Source of the DNA: SIG603 sp964369415
GTDB lineage: Bacteria > Bacillota > Clostridia > Oscillospirales > Acutalibacteraceae
Reading direction: 5' to 3'
DNA: 64,000 nt
NCBI GenBank assembly: GCA_964369415.1
Contig: CAYJFP010000001.1
Location: forward strand, 124,001 to 188,000
In this document: positions 8,123-15,652 of the stretch, one piece after another
Numbering within the stretch: the stretch's first letter is position 1
Layout: each line of letters begins with the position of its first letter
Translations under genes and position numbers: made by a program
Notes under the pieces: model-generated
The model's input: only the letters and a program-made list of their open reading frames with translations
Database searches by the model: none
What the model was told of the DNA's origin: nothing

Positions 8123-9040
8123 TTATTTTTTTACTTCTTGTATATCGCCTAAAACATCTTTAATACTTGCAGCTAGACCGGCAATACCTTGAATGTTTGA
8201 TGGAATAATTAGTTTTGTGGCTTTTCCATCCGCTGCTTTTGCAAAGGCTTCAAGGCTTTTTATCGCAATGACGCTCTCGTTTGCATTGGCTTTGTTTAGT
8301 AGCTCGATTGAATCGGCAAGGGCTTTTTGAACCTCTAAAATAGCCTGCGCCTCACCTTCGGCTTCTCGAATTTTCGTTTCTTTAACCGCATCTGCCCTTA
8401 AAATCGCTGATTCTTTGTGGCCTTCTGCAATTAGAATCGCACTGTGTTTTTCACCCTCAGCATCCAAAATTCTCGCACGTCTCTCACGCTCTGCCTTCAT
8501 TTGTTTTTCCATGGAGTCTTGAATTTCTCTTGGCGGAATGATGTTTTTTAGCTCAACACGGTTAACCTTAATACCCCATGCATCTGTCGCTTCGTCAAGG
8601 ATAATTCTAATTTGAGAATTTATCGTATCACGAGAAGTAAGCGTCGCATCAAGCTCCATGTCGCCTATGATGTTTCTTAGCGTTGTTGCTGTTAGATTTT
8701 CGATTGCAGACATAGGTCTCTCCACGCCATATGCATAAAGTTTTGGGTCGGTAATTTGAAAGTACACAACCGTGTCTATCTGCATGGTTACGTTATCCTT
8801 TGTGATAACAGGCTGTGGTGGAAAGTCTATTACCTGCTCTTTTAGGCTTACTTTTTTTGCAACTCTGTCTATAAATGGAATTTTTACATGTATACCTGTT
8901 TGCCATGTTGTTCTAAATGCACCTAGTCTTTCAACGACGTAGGCATTTGCCTGTGAAACAATTTTTATGTTCGAAATAATAATTATTAGCACCACTAAAA
9001 TTATCGCTACTGGTACAATATATGCTACCCAATCTATCAT
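8123..9040 (-). CDS. SPFH/stomatin-family membrane protein (QmcA/slipin type)
   Basis: Single-pass membrane scaffold protein of the band-7 superfamily that forms oligomers at specialised membrane patches. 305 residues: a transmembrane helix at about 7-25, then an SPFH domain (YVVERLGAFRTTWQTGIHVK near 35, PPQPVITKDNVTMQIDTVVY near 75), then a charged coiled-coil (KQMKAERERRARILDAEGE near 180) with Ala/Glu repeats. It is downstream of a NfeD-family gene, the usual partner, 58 bases away; both were probably transcribed from 9559-9587. Its RBS is provided by the hairpin element at 9048-9071. Confidence 0.93.
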   Translation of the reverse strand: MIDWVAYIVPVAIILVVLIIIISNIKIVSQANAYVVERLGAFRTTWQTGIHVKIPFIDRVAKKVSLKEQVIDFPPQPVITKDNVTMQIDTVVYFQITDPKLYAYGVERPMSAIENLTATTLRNIIGDMELDATLTSRDTINSQIRIILDEATDAWGIKVNRVELKNIIPPREIQDSMEKQMKAERERRARILDAEGEKHSAILIAEGHKESAILRADAVKETKIREAEGEAQAILEVQKALADSIELLNKANANESVIAIKSLEAFAKAADGKATKLIIPSNIQGIAGLAASIKDVLGDIQEVKK

Positions 9041-9047
9041 ATTCTAC

Positions 9048-9071
9048 GCTCCATTCTGCCGAATTTTCGGC
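9048..9071 (-). repeat. RBS-bearing hairpin element, copy 2 (compact form)
   Basis: On the minus strand GCCGAAAATTCGGC forms a perfect 6-bp hairpin, followed directly by AGAATGGAG, which serves as the ribosome site of the SPFH gene. It is the shortest of three related copies (others at 7283-7322 and 54870-54909). Confidence 0.65.
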
Positions 9072-9098
9072 ATTGAAATTTATTAAATAGCTAAAGTT

Positions 9099-9533
9099 TT
9101 ATTTTAACTTTACAACTAATTTAACCCCTTCAATCCTCTCAACCGTGACGATTTCACCCTGCTTAATCGTCCCTGATTCCATCGGTACTGCCGACCAAGT
9201 AAGTCCCTTTACCTTTACAGCTCCAGTCTCCTTGATTTTGTCGATTTCCTCGGTGACAAACGCCTCTTCACCTATACATCTGTCTGCATTTGTCCTTACT
9301 TTTTTCTCGCTCATTATCTTTTTCACAAGCGGTTTTGTCGCAATCAGTGACCCCACAGAGGTAGTCGCCGCTATCACCACCTGTATCCAAATATCCACCG
9401 AAAACAGTGACGAAATAAGCGCACAAGTAAATCCGAAAACGAACCAAATCGAGACAAGTTGCGGACTTGCCGTTTCTACGATTATTCCCAAAATTATCAG
9501 TCCTAGCCAAATGTATACCATGTACTCTTGCAT
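9099..9533 (-). CDS. NfeD-family membrane protein
   Basis: Partner of SPFH proteins. 144 residues from the ATG at 9533, which lies 7 bases after the RBS AGGGGTG. Three hydrophobic segments (about 5-25, 28-45, 50-70) include the family's LIILGIIVETASPQLVSIWF. They are followed by a C-terminal OB-fold stretch (CIGEEAFVTEEI, AVKVKGLTWSAV, VERIEGVKLVVK). It lacks the N-terminal protease domain of long NfeD proteins, so it is a short-form NfeD. It leads the SPFH gene in a two-gene operon. Confidence 0.92.
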   Translation of the reverse strand: MQEYMVYIWLGLIILGIIVETASPQLVSIWFVFGFTCALISSLFSVDIWIQVVIAATTSVGSLIATKPLVKKIMSEKKVRTNADRCIGEEAFVTEEIDKIKETGAVKVKGLTWSAVPMESGTIKQGEIVTVERIEGVKLVVKLK

Positions 9534-9558
9534 AAGTATCACCCCTATTCTTTACTTT

Positions 9559-9587
9559 ATTTTAGCATAATATTATTAAAATTTCAA
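9559..9587 (-). promoter_or_regulatory. Promoter of the nfeD-SPFH operon
   Basis: TTGAAA at 9582-9587, a 17-base spacer and TAAAAT at 9559-9564 on the minus strand, about 25 bases from the nfeD start. Confidence 0.7.
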
Positions 9588-9603
9588 TTATATTTTATTA
9601 AGT

Positions 9604-9635
9604 TTTATGCCAATTTAAAGTGAATTTATGCCAAT
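9604..9635. promoter_or_regulatory. Direct repeat upstream of the nfeD promoter
   Basis: TTTATGCCAAT occurs twice, at 9604-9614 and 9625-9635, exactly 21 bases apart (two helical turns). The repeats lie 17-48 bases upstream of the -35 box at 9582-9587. Position and phasing suit a dimeric DNA-binding protein; no known regulator matches. Confidence 0.4.
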
Positions 9636-9652
9636 CATCTTTAGTTTTAAAC

Positions 9653-9685
9653 ACAAAAAAATCGGAACCCCTAAGGATTCCGATT
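9653..9685 (-). terminator. Rho-independent terminator of the oxaloacetate decarboxylase operon
   Basis: On the minus strand AATCGGAATCC and GGGTTCCGATT (9660-9685) form an 11-bp stem with one G-T-type mispair, followed by a run of seven T. It lies 10 bases after the alpha-subunit stop. Confidence 0.9.
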
Positions 9686-9694
9686 AATTTTAAA

Positions 9695-11131
9695 TTATAA
9701 GCTAATGTTGATAGCCTCGATATCTAGGTTTAGCGGTCCGTCGCTTTGTGTAGATGAAGCCTCAAATTTTTCAGGAATTACAACTTTCATCTCTCTTTGT
9801 TCGAAGAACTTAGGAGCTACTGTTGGGAACATTGCATAGCTTAGTATATCGTCTTCTGATTTTGCAATGTCTGCGCACTCTTTTTTAACTTTTTCGTACT
9901 CAGGTTTGATTAAATCAGCTGGTCTGCATGTGATAACTTCGTCATCGCCTATGCATTTCTTTCTTACTTCTTCATTAACTTCGCCTGGTAATGCGCCGTA
10001 TTCGCCTCTTAAAAGACCTTTTGACTCTTTTGGAACCATTTTATATCTTTCACCTGTTACAATATTCATAACAGCTTGTGTACCTACGATTTGGCTTGTA
10101 GGAGTTACTAGTGGAGGATAACCGAAGTCTTTTCTAACTCTTGGAATCTCTGCTAAAACGTCGTAGTATTTGTCTTCAGCGTTAGCTTGTTTAAGCTGAG
10201 AGATAAGGTTTGAAAGCATTCCGCCTGGTACTTGGTATAAAAGTGTGTTTGTATCAACGCTTAATACTTTAGGATCTAGGAAGCCTTCATCTTTAAGCTT
10301 AGCAGCAACTGTTCTGAAGTGAGCAGCAGCGTCTGAAAGTTTTTTAAGGTCTAAACCTGTATCACGGTTTGTTCCTTGTAAAGTCGCAACTAGAGACTCT
10401 GTTGCAGGTTGAGCTGTACCATTTGCCATTGGAGAAAGAGCACAGTCAACAATATCTACACCAGCTTGAGCCGCCATAAGGTTAGTCATGTCGCCTGTAC
10501 CTGATGTGTTATGTGTATGAAGGTGAATCGGTGCGCTAACTCTCTCTTTTAGCTTTTTAACTAAGCTATAAGCTTCAAGTGGTAGAAGTAGGTTAGCCAT
10601 ATCTTTGATACAAATTGTATCAGCACCCATTTCTTCAAGCTTCATAGCAAGCTCTACGAAATAAGTTTCGCTGTGAACTGGGCTTTTTGTGTAGCTGATT
10701 GTAGCTTCAACATGTCCGCCGTAATTTTTTGTGTATTTCATAGCCGCAGCCATGTTTCTGATATCGTTAAGAGCATCAAATGTACGGATAACATTGATAC
10801 CACACTCGATAGAGTTTTTAACAAATTTTTCTAAAAGGTCGTCTGCATAGTGTTTATAGCCTAGTGCATTTTGTCCTCTTAAAAGCATTTGAAGAGGTGT
10901 GTTTGGAAGATGCTTTTTAAGAGTTCTTAGTCTCTCCCATGGATCTTCTCCCAAAAATCTCATGCATGAGTCAAATGTTGCGCCACCCCAGCACTCAAGT
11001 GACCAGTAGCCAATGCTGTCAAGGATTTCGCAAGCTGGTAGCATATCTTCTATTCTCATACGAGTAGCAGCTTGTGATTGGTGAGCGTCACGGAGAATAG
11101 TATCTGTAATTCTTAGTGGATTCTTTGCCAT
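9695..11131 (-). CDS. oadA: Oxaloacetate decarboxylase alpha subunit (carboxyltransferase)
   Basis: Transfers CO2 from oxaloacetate to biotin as the first half of a sodium-pumping decarboxylation. 478 residues with a DRE-TIM/pyruvate-carboxylase core: ITDTILRDAHQSQAATRM at the N-terminus, CIKDMANLLLP near 185 with the catalytic Lys, LHTHNTSGTG near 208 with metal-binding His residues. The C-terminal biotinyl domain found in many OadA proteins (about 590 residues) is absent; a separate carrier gene in the same operon supplies it. Last gene of a four-gene operon with its terminator at 9653-9685. A pyruvate carboxylase B subunit would look alike, but the beta pump gene next door decides. Confidence 0.93.
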   Translation of the reverse strand: MAKNPLRITDTILRDAHQSQAATRMRIEDMLPACEILDSIGYWSLECWGGATFDSCMRFLGEDPWERLRTLKKHLPNTPLQMLLRGQNALGYKHYADDLLEKFVKNSIECGINVIRTFDALNDIRNMAAAMKYTKNYGGHVEATISYTKSPVHSETYFVELAMKLEEMGADTICIKDMANLLLPLEAYSLVKKLKERVSAPIHLHTHNTSGTGDMTNLMAAQAGVDIVDCALSPMANGTAQPATESLVATLQGTNRDTGLDLKKLSDAAAHFRTVAAKLKDEGFLDPKVLSVDTNTLLYQVPGGMLSNLISQLKQANAEDKYYDVLAEIPRVRKDFGYPPLVTPTSQIVGTQAVMNIVTGERYKMVPKESKGLLRGEYGALPGEVNEEVRKKCIGDDEVITCRPADLIKPEYEKVKKECADIAKSEDDILSYAMFPTVAPKFFEQREMKVVIPEKFEASSTQSDGPLNLDIEAINISL

Positions 11132-11205
11132 AATAAATTCATCCTTTCATTATCTGATAGTTTTTATTTTTTAAACTTATCCTAAATACATTTGGGTAAA
11201 AAACC

Positions 11206-12399
11206 TTAAGCACCATATAGTGCAAGGAATACGCCTGCAGCAACCGCAGAACCGATAACACCCGCTACGTTAGGACCCATAGCATGCATTAAAAGGAAGT
11301 TTGTTGGTTTTTCTTTTTGTCCAACCACTTGTGAAACACGAGCCGCCATAGGAACCGCAGAAACACCAGCTGAACCGATTAATGGGTTTACTTTGTCTTT
11401 TACGAAAACGTTCATTAATTTTGCAAGAAGCACGCCGCCTGCTGTTCCACAAGCAAAAGCAATAACTCCTAGAAGCATAATTAAAAGTGTTTGTAAATCT
11501 AGGAAAGCTTCAGCAGTAGCAGTAGCACCAACTGAAATTCCAAGGAAGATTGTAACGATGTTCATAAGCTCGTTTTGAGCTGTTTTTGAAAGTCTCTCTG
11601 TAACACCGCATTCTTTTAATAGGTTTCCTAGCATTAAGCATCCTACAAGAGGAGCCGCTGAAGGAAGAATTAAAGAAACGAAAATTGTTACAACGATAGG
11701 GAATAGGATTTTTTCTGTTTTTGAAACAGGACGAAGTTGTTTCATCTCTATTTGTCTCTCTTCTTTTGAAGTTAGAGCCTTCATAATTGGAGGCTGAATA
11801 ACTGGAACAAGAGCCATATAAGAATATGCCGCAACTGCGATAGCTCCTAAAAGATGTGGAGCAAGTTTGCTTGTCAGGTAAATAGCTGTAGGGCCGTCTG
11901 CACCGCCTATAATAGCTATTGAAGCAGCCTCTAAAGTTTCGAACCCTAAAAATTGTGCGCCTATAAAGGTAATGAAAATACCAAGCTGAGCAGCCGCTCC
12001 TAAAAGCAAGCTCTTTGGATTTGCGATGAGTGGACCAAAGTCTGTCATAGCGCCAACGCCTAAGAAGATAAGTGATGGATAAATTCCAAGTTTAACTCCT
12101 AAGTATAGGTAGTCGATAAGTCCAGCGCTTACTGTTACGCCGTCTGCATTTGCAGCACCTGCGAACATTTCCCAGTGAACGTGTCCATCGGCAAAAATCT
12201 CTGGATTGAACATTCCAGCTCCTGGTAGATTTGTTAAAAGCATTCCGAAAGCAATCGGAAGAAGTAGCAATGGCTCGAACTTCTTAACTATTGCAAGGAA
12301 TAAAAGAAAACATGAAATAGCTATCATAACTAAGTTAAGCGGATTTTCTACAAAGCCCACAAAACCGGTTTCGCTTAAAAATTGAATAATCGCGTCCAT
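11206..12399 (-). CDS. oadB: Sodium-translocating decarboxylase beta subunit
   Basis: Integral membrane subunit that decarboxylates carboxybiotin and exports sodium. 397 residues with about ten hydrophobic segments. The signature IIGGADGPTAIYLTSKLAP near 163 carries the Asp essential for sodium transport; NPLIGSAGVSAVPMAARV near 340 is also family-typical. It lies between the biotin carrier and alpha-subunit genes. The beta subunit is shared by oxaloacetate, methylmalonyl-CoA and glutaconyl-CoA decarboxylases; the pyruvate-carboxylase-type alpha subunit points to oxaloacetate. Confidence 0.96.
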   Translation of the reverse strand: MDAIIQFLSETGFVGFVENPLNLVMIAISCFLLFLAIVKKFEPLLLLPIAFGMLLTNLPGAGMFNPEIFADGHVHWEMFAGAANADGVTVSAGLIDYLYLGVKLGIYPSLIFLGVGAMTDFGPLIANPKSLLLGAAAQLGIFITFIGAQFLGFETLEAASIAIIGGADGPTAIYLTSKLAPHLLGAIAVAAYSYMALVPVIQPPIMKALTSKEERQIEMKQLRPVSKTEKILFPIVVTIFVSLILPSAAPLVGCLMLGNLLKECGVTERLSKTAQNELMNIVTIFLGISVGATATAEAFLDLQTLLIMLLGVIAFACGTAGGVLLAKLMNVFVKDKVNPLIGSAGVSAVPMAARVSQVVGQKEKPTNFLLMHAMGPNVAGVIGSAVAAGVFLALYGA

Positions 12400-12444
12400 T
12401 TATTGTACACTCCTTAATTTATTTTTGTTAGTTGTTTATTCTTC

Positions 12445-12825
12445 TTAGGAAATTGTACAAAGAACTGCACCAGCATCTACTGTAGCGCCTTTTGTTACTG
12501 CTAAAGAAGCAACTTTACCCGCTTTAGGTGCTGGAATTTCATTTTCCATTTTCATAGCTTCAAGAACCATTAGAGTTTGTCCTTCTGCTACTGTATCGCC
12601 AACATTTACGTTAACTGCGATGATGTTACCTGGCATTGGTGAGTTTACTGGTGTTCCTTCGCCCGTTGCCGCTGGAGCTGGTGCCGCCGCTACTGGAGTA
12701 GGAGCTGCCGCTACTGGTGCTGGAGCCGCTGCTACTGGTGCTTGAGCTACTGGTGCTGCACCTGTTAATTCTTCTACAGTTACTTCGTAAGCTGTACCGT
12801 TTACGTTTACATTATACTTTTTCAT
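12445..12825 (-). CDS. Biotin carboxyl carrier protein of the decarboxylase
   Basis: Carries CO2 on biotin between the alpha and beta subunits. 126 residues: a short N-terminal domain (MKKYNVNVNGTAYEVTVEEL), a flexible Ala/Pro linker (APVAAAPAPVAAAPTP region, residues 27-53), and a biotinyl domain with VLEAMKMENEI near 88-98, whose second-Met-flanked Lys is biotinylated. It sits 45 bases before oadB. The linker repeats APV-AA units at the DNA level. Confidence 0.95.
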   Translation of the reverse strand: MKKYNVNVNGTAYEVTVEELTGAAPVAQAPVAAAPAPVAAAPTPVAAAPAPAATGEGTPVNSPMPGNIIAVNVNVGDTVAEGQTLMVLEAMKMENEIPAPKAGKVASLAVTKGATVDAGAVLCTIS

Positions 12826-12854
12826 TTTTTAATCTCCCTCTCTTTTAGAAAAAT

Positions 12855-13130
12855 TTAGATTTTTTTAATGGAATGAATTTTGATTCTCGATGGATGTGTT
12901 CCCATCGCTTCTGCTACAGCAGTACCGATAACTGCTATAAGTTCATTATTATCTGTGGTTTTAGTGGCTACTACAGGAGCCGCAGCTTTTGGTGCTACCT
13001 CTACCTTAGTTTCGCTTTGCTTTGAAAACGAGCCTATTATCGCACTCATAATCTTACACAAAATAATAATTGTGATAAGTACAATAAATACAATCCCAAG
13101 ACCCATCAAAACAGTTTGTACCATGTCCAT
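12855..13130 (-). CDS. oadG: Sodium pump decarboxylase gamma subunit (OadG-like)
   Basis: Small membrane subunit that holds the alpha and beta subunits together. From the ATG at 13130 (RBS AAAGGAGG, 7 bases upstream) the protein has 91 residues. One transmembrane helix (TVLMGLGIVFIVLITIIILC, about 5-24) is followed by an Ala/Lys-rich linker and the C-terminal ELIAVIGTAVAEAMGTHPS block typical of the family. First gene of the decarboxylase operon. An in-frame upstream ATG at 13187 lies before the RBS and is rejected. Confidence 0.88.
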   Translation of the reverse strand: MDMVQTVLMGLGIVFIVLITIIILCKIMSAIIGSFSKQSETKVEVAPKAAAPVVATKTTDNNELIAVIGTAVAEAMGTHPSRIKIHSIKKI

Positions 13131-13389
13131 TTTACATCCTCCTTTCAAAAACTCTGCACAACTATAAATAAACCGAAAAAATCGCATAATCTCTTGATTT
13201 TACAAGTTTTAATTCATCAATTAACCAAAATTTTATACTGAATTTAAAACGGTTGATAATTGGTTATTCCCGATAAAACACCATTTTTCCGCATTTTATC
13301 AAGAGTGCCTATATCATAACATAGTTTTTCTGCTTTGACAACGAAAATATTAATATTTTTAAAAAAACTTTTAACAATAAAAGTTAGAA
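13131..13389. other. Divergent intergenic region, oad operon and DUF4364 gene
   Basis: About 330 bases separate the divergent starts at 13130 and 13462. The DUF4364 promoter is clear (13390-13418). For the decarboxylase operon only weak candidates are visible (for example TATAAA in the minus direction near 13230), so its promoter is unassigned. No riboswitch or gene was recognised. A short minus-strand frame at 13244-13513 overlaps the DUF4364 promoter and start and is not believed. Confidence 0.5.
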
Positions 13390-13418
13390 TTGCATTTCTC
13401 TTAAAATAGTTGTAAAAT
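13390..13418 (+). promoter_or_regulatory. Promoter of the DUF4364 gene
   Basis: TTGCAT at 13390-13395, 17-base spacer, TAAAAT at 13413-13418, about 44 bases before the ATG at 13462, which has the RBS AAAGGAG. Confidence 0.7.
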
Positions 13419-13461
13419 ATTACTAAATAATATTCCACAAACTTATAAAGGAGTTTTATAT

Positions 13462-14028
13462 ATGAAATACGATGCAAGCTCTGCCGGAGTTGAACCAGGC
13501 GGTCTAACAACACAAAACGATATTAAAATTCTTATTTGCTATATACTTAAAAGCGTCTCTACTCCTCTTACAAAAAAAGATTTGTTTGAAGCTATTCAAA
13601 ACAAGGCACTGGCAAATTATTTTGACATCGCAGACTGTTTTACTTCTCTTATAAAAAACAATCATATAAAGGAAGTCGAGCAAGAAAGCTTTACTGTCAC
13701 CGAAAGTGGGGAGGAAATCGCTAACAGCCTTGAGGTTCACCTTCCTTATTCCGTAAAAGAAAAGGCGCTTAAAACAGCATTTTCACTTCTTCACAAGGCA
13801 AAAATTCAAAAGGAAAACAAGGTTGAAATAAACGAAACCAACTATGGCTTTAATGTAACCTGTCATATTTCAGGTGGTGACTTTGACCTTATGACTTTTA
13901 CACTTTATGTTCCCGATATGCATCAAGCTGAAATGGTTAAAGAAAACTTTCACAAGAGCCCAGAAGCAGTGTACAAGCTGATGCTCGGCACTCTTGCAGA
14001 TGAGAGTGGTGTTCTTGATACAATTTAA
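13462..14028 (+). CDS. DUF4364-family protein (predicted winged-helix regulator)
   Basis: 188 residues. The segment NDIKILICYILKSVSTPLTK near 20-39 followed by FDIADCFTSLIKNNHIKEVE fits the N-terminal winged-helix part of DUF4364, a family common in Clostridia and thought to be transcription factors. A C-terminal beta-rich half (CHISGGDFDLMTFTLYVPD near 132-150) is also typical. Function is not established for the family. It is monocistronic, with a promoter at 13390-13418 and a terminator at 14216-14245, and diverges from the decarboxylase operon, which it might regulate. Confidence 0.82.
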   Translation: MKYDASSAGVEPGGLTTQNDIKILICYILKSVSTPLTKKDLFEAIQNKALANYFDIADCFTSLIKNNHIKEVEQESFTVTESGEEIANSLEVHLPYSVKEKALKTAFSLLHKAKIQKENKVEINETNYGFNVTCHISGGDFDLMTFTLYVPDMHQAEMVKENFHKSPEAVYKLMLGTLADESGVLDTI

Positions 14029-14163
14029 CTTTATATGAATTTAACAACAAGATTTATATTTTAGTTTATTTGTAAACTAATTTCCGTAACTCAGCATAAA
14101 CATAAGTCAAATTTTACAAAAAATTGTAAATTGATGTAACAATGCAAATATAAGATTAATAAA

Positions 14164-14184
14164 GGAGGGCTTTTACGCCCTTCC
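14164..14184. other. G/C-rich hairpin in the DUF4364-EAL interval
   Basis: GGAGGGC (14164-14170) faces GCCCTTCC (14177-14184) across a 6-base loop with one bulged base. It is 30 bases upstream of the main bidirectional terminator and may add to it. The stretch 14029-14160 is AT-rich and shows nothing recognisable. Confidence 0.5.
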
Positions 14185-14215
14185 TTACTAAAATATTGTA
14201 AAAATCACAAAAACA

Positions 14216-14245
14216 GGGAGGGTTTTAAAACCCTCCCTTATTTAT
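14216..14245. terminator. Bidirectional terminator between DUF4364 and EAL genes
   Basis: GGGAGGG (14216-14222) and CCCTCCC (14231-14237), with TTTT/AAAA continuing the stem inward, make a perfect palindrome. T-rich sequence follows on both strands (TTATTTATT on plus, TGTTTTTGTG on minus), which suits the two convergent genes. Confidence 0.9.
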
Positions 14246-14255
14246 TCTATCTTAT

Positions 14256-15479
14256 TTAATCAAGCTCTGTAATAGGTACTGGCTTACTGTAAAGATACCC
14301 TTGCGAATAGTTCACTCCATATTTCTCAAGCACCATCTGTATATCTTCATTTTCGACAAATTCTGCAATCGTCTTAGCTCCTATGAGTTCTGACATAAAA
14401 CAAATCGATCTTAAAATAATAACATTTTGTTTATTAATTGCAACATCTTTAATAATAGTGCCATCAATTTTAATAAAAGCCGGCGAAAGTGCAATTACTG
14501 CTGTATATGTAGCATATCCCGAGCCAAAGTCATCGGCAGAAATTTTACATCCTTGACTTCGTACGTCTCTAATAAACTCAAAAAGCATTCCATCTTGATA
14601 ATTTTCAGTTTCAACAAATTCAATTACAACATTTTTAGAATTTTTGTAATTTTTCAACTTTTTCAAAAACCAAGTCCTAAACGCTTCACTAGCAATATCA
14701 AATGCAGATATATTAATTGAAATCTGCTCTGTCCTGTCCTTAAACTCTTCAAGAACTCTCTTAATCATCATTTGACTCAAGCGATTATATATTTTATACC
14801 TTTTTGAAACATCTAAAAATACTCCAGGTGGATAAATTTTGCCGTCTGCCCCCATTAGGCGCATAAGAGCTTCGTACTTATCAATTTTCCCTGTTTCATT
14901 ATTTCTAATCCCTTGATAATATGGCACTATGCGATCTTCATCCATTGCAAAATTAATTAAGTCAAGTACTTTTGCATCATCCCTAACCGTATTCGCCATT
15001 TCTAAGACATCTGGAGAAAGTAGAAAATTTTCCTGTGTATCTTTTGCAATCAACAGTGCATGAAGTGCTCTTTCGATTAATCTATCTTCTTGTAAAACTA
15101 CTGCAAATCTTGAGACTGCACTAACTTCTACCTGAGCCGATGCCGCAGATTCAAACTGTGCATAAAATTGTTTCATCAAATTAAGAAAATCTTCTTTTGA
15201 AATATTATCTCCCGCAGTCAAAACAAAATTTTTATAATTAAAGCCATAGAGGTATACCACTTCTCCCAAACCTAATTGATTTAGCCCCATTTGTACATTA
15301 ATAAGTACATCTCTTGCCCCAGCATAATATGTTTCTTCACCATACGCAGCAATCGAAAGGTCAGCATTCAAAACTTCTGTCATACAAAGTTTATTAAAAC
15401 CTTTCTTCTGCATATCCTCACGCAGTTTCATGTTATTTGCTACGCCTAAATGTGCGTCTATATACATATCGTGCATCAT
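14256..15479 (-). CDS. EAL-domain cyclic di-GMP phosphodiesterase with degenerate GGDEF-like N-terminus
   Basis: Predicted to hydrolyse cyclic di-GMP in the cytosol. 407 residues with no membrane segment. The N-terminal ~160 residues resemble a degenerate diguanylate cyclase domain without a GGDEF motif. The C-terminal EAL domain looks complete: KYEALMRL near 203 (EAL), ISINISAFD near 255 (Asn), FVETE near 288 (Glu), ISADDFGSGYATY near 308 (Asp pair), FIKIDG near 330 (Lys), IAEFVE near 365 (Glu) and YSQGYLYSKP near 390 (Gln). Monocistronic, driven by an unusually perfect promoter at 15527-15555; RBS GGAGG before the ATG. Confidence 0.93.
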   Translation of the reverse strand: MMHDMYIDAHLGVANNMKLREDMQKKGFNKLCMTEVLNADLSIAAYGEETYYAGARDVLINVQMGLNQLGLGEVVYLYGFNYKNFVLTAGDNISKEDFLNLMKQFYAQFESAASAQVEVSAVSRFAVVLQEDRLIERALHALLIAKDTQENFLLSPDVLEMANTVRDDAKVLDLINFAMDEDRIVPYYQGIRNNETGKIDKYEALMRLMGADGKIYPPGVFLDVSKRYKIYNRLSQMMIKRVLEEFKDRTEQISINISAFDIASEAFRTWFLKKLKNYKNSKNVVIEFVETENYQDGMLFEFIRDVRSQGCKISADDFGSGYATYTAVIALSPAFIKIDGTIIKDVAINKQNVIILRSICFMSELIGAKTIAEFVENEDIQMVLEKYGVNYSQGYLYSKPVPITELD

Positions 15480-15498
15480 TGCTTCATCTCCTCCAAAG

Positions 15499-15519
15499 CC
15501 ATTTGTCCTATTTGTCCTA
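15499..15519 (-). promoter_or_regulatory. Tandem 10-bp repeat in the EAL gene 5' UTR
   Basis: In the minus direction ATAGGACAAATAGGACAAAT is two perfect copies of ATAGGACAAA in tandem, lying immediately downstream of the expected mRNA start of the EAL gene. Confidence 0.4.
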
Positions 15520-15526
15520 TATATTT

Positions 15527-15555
15527 ATTATAGTCAAAACAAGCTTGCTTGTCAA
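15527..15555 (-). promoter_or_regulatory. Consensus promoter of the EAL gene
   Basis: TTGACA at 15550-15555, 17-base spacer and TATAAT at 15527-15532, identical to the sigma-70 consensus at all 12 positions. The spacer carries the palindrome ACAAGCaaGCTTGT, a possible operator. Confidence 0.88.
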
Positions 15556-15652
15556 AAGGATTTTTAGAAACAATATATATTTTAATATAATCTAAAATAA
15601 TTCTAAAAAACAATTCAAAATTGAAAAAGAGTTGTATAAATCTTATAAGGAA

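Noticed and set aside
13244..13513. 89-residue minus-strand frame
   Set aside because: It overlaps the promoter and start of the DUF4364 gene, has no ribosome site and an unlikely composition.
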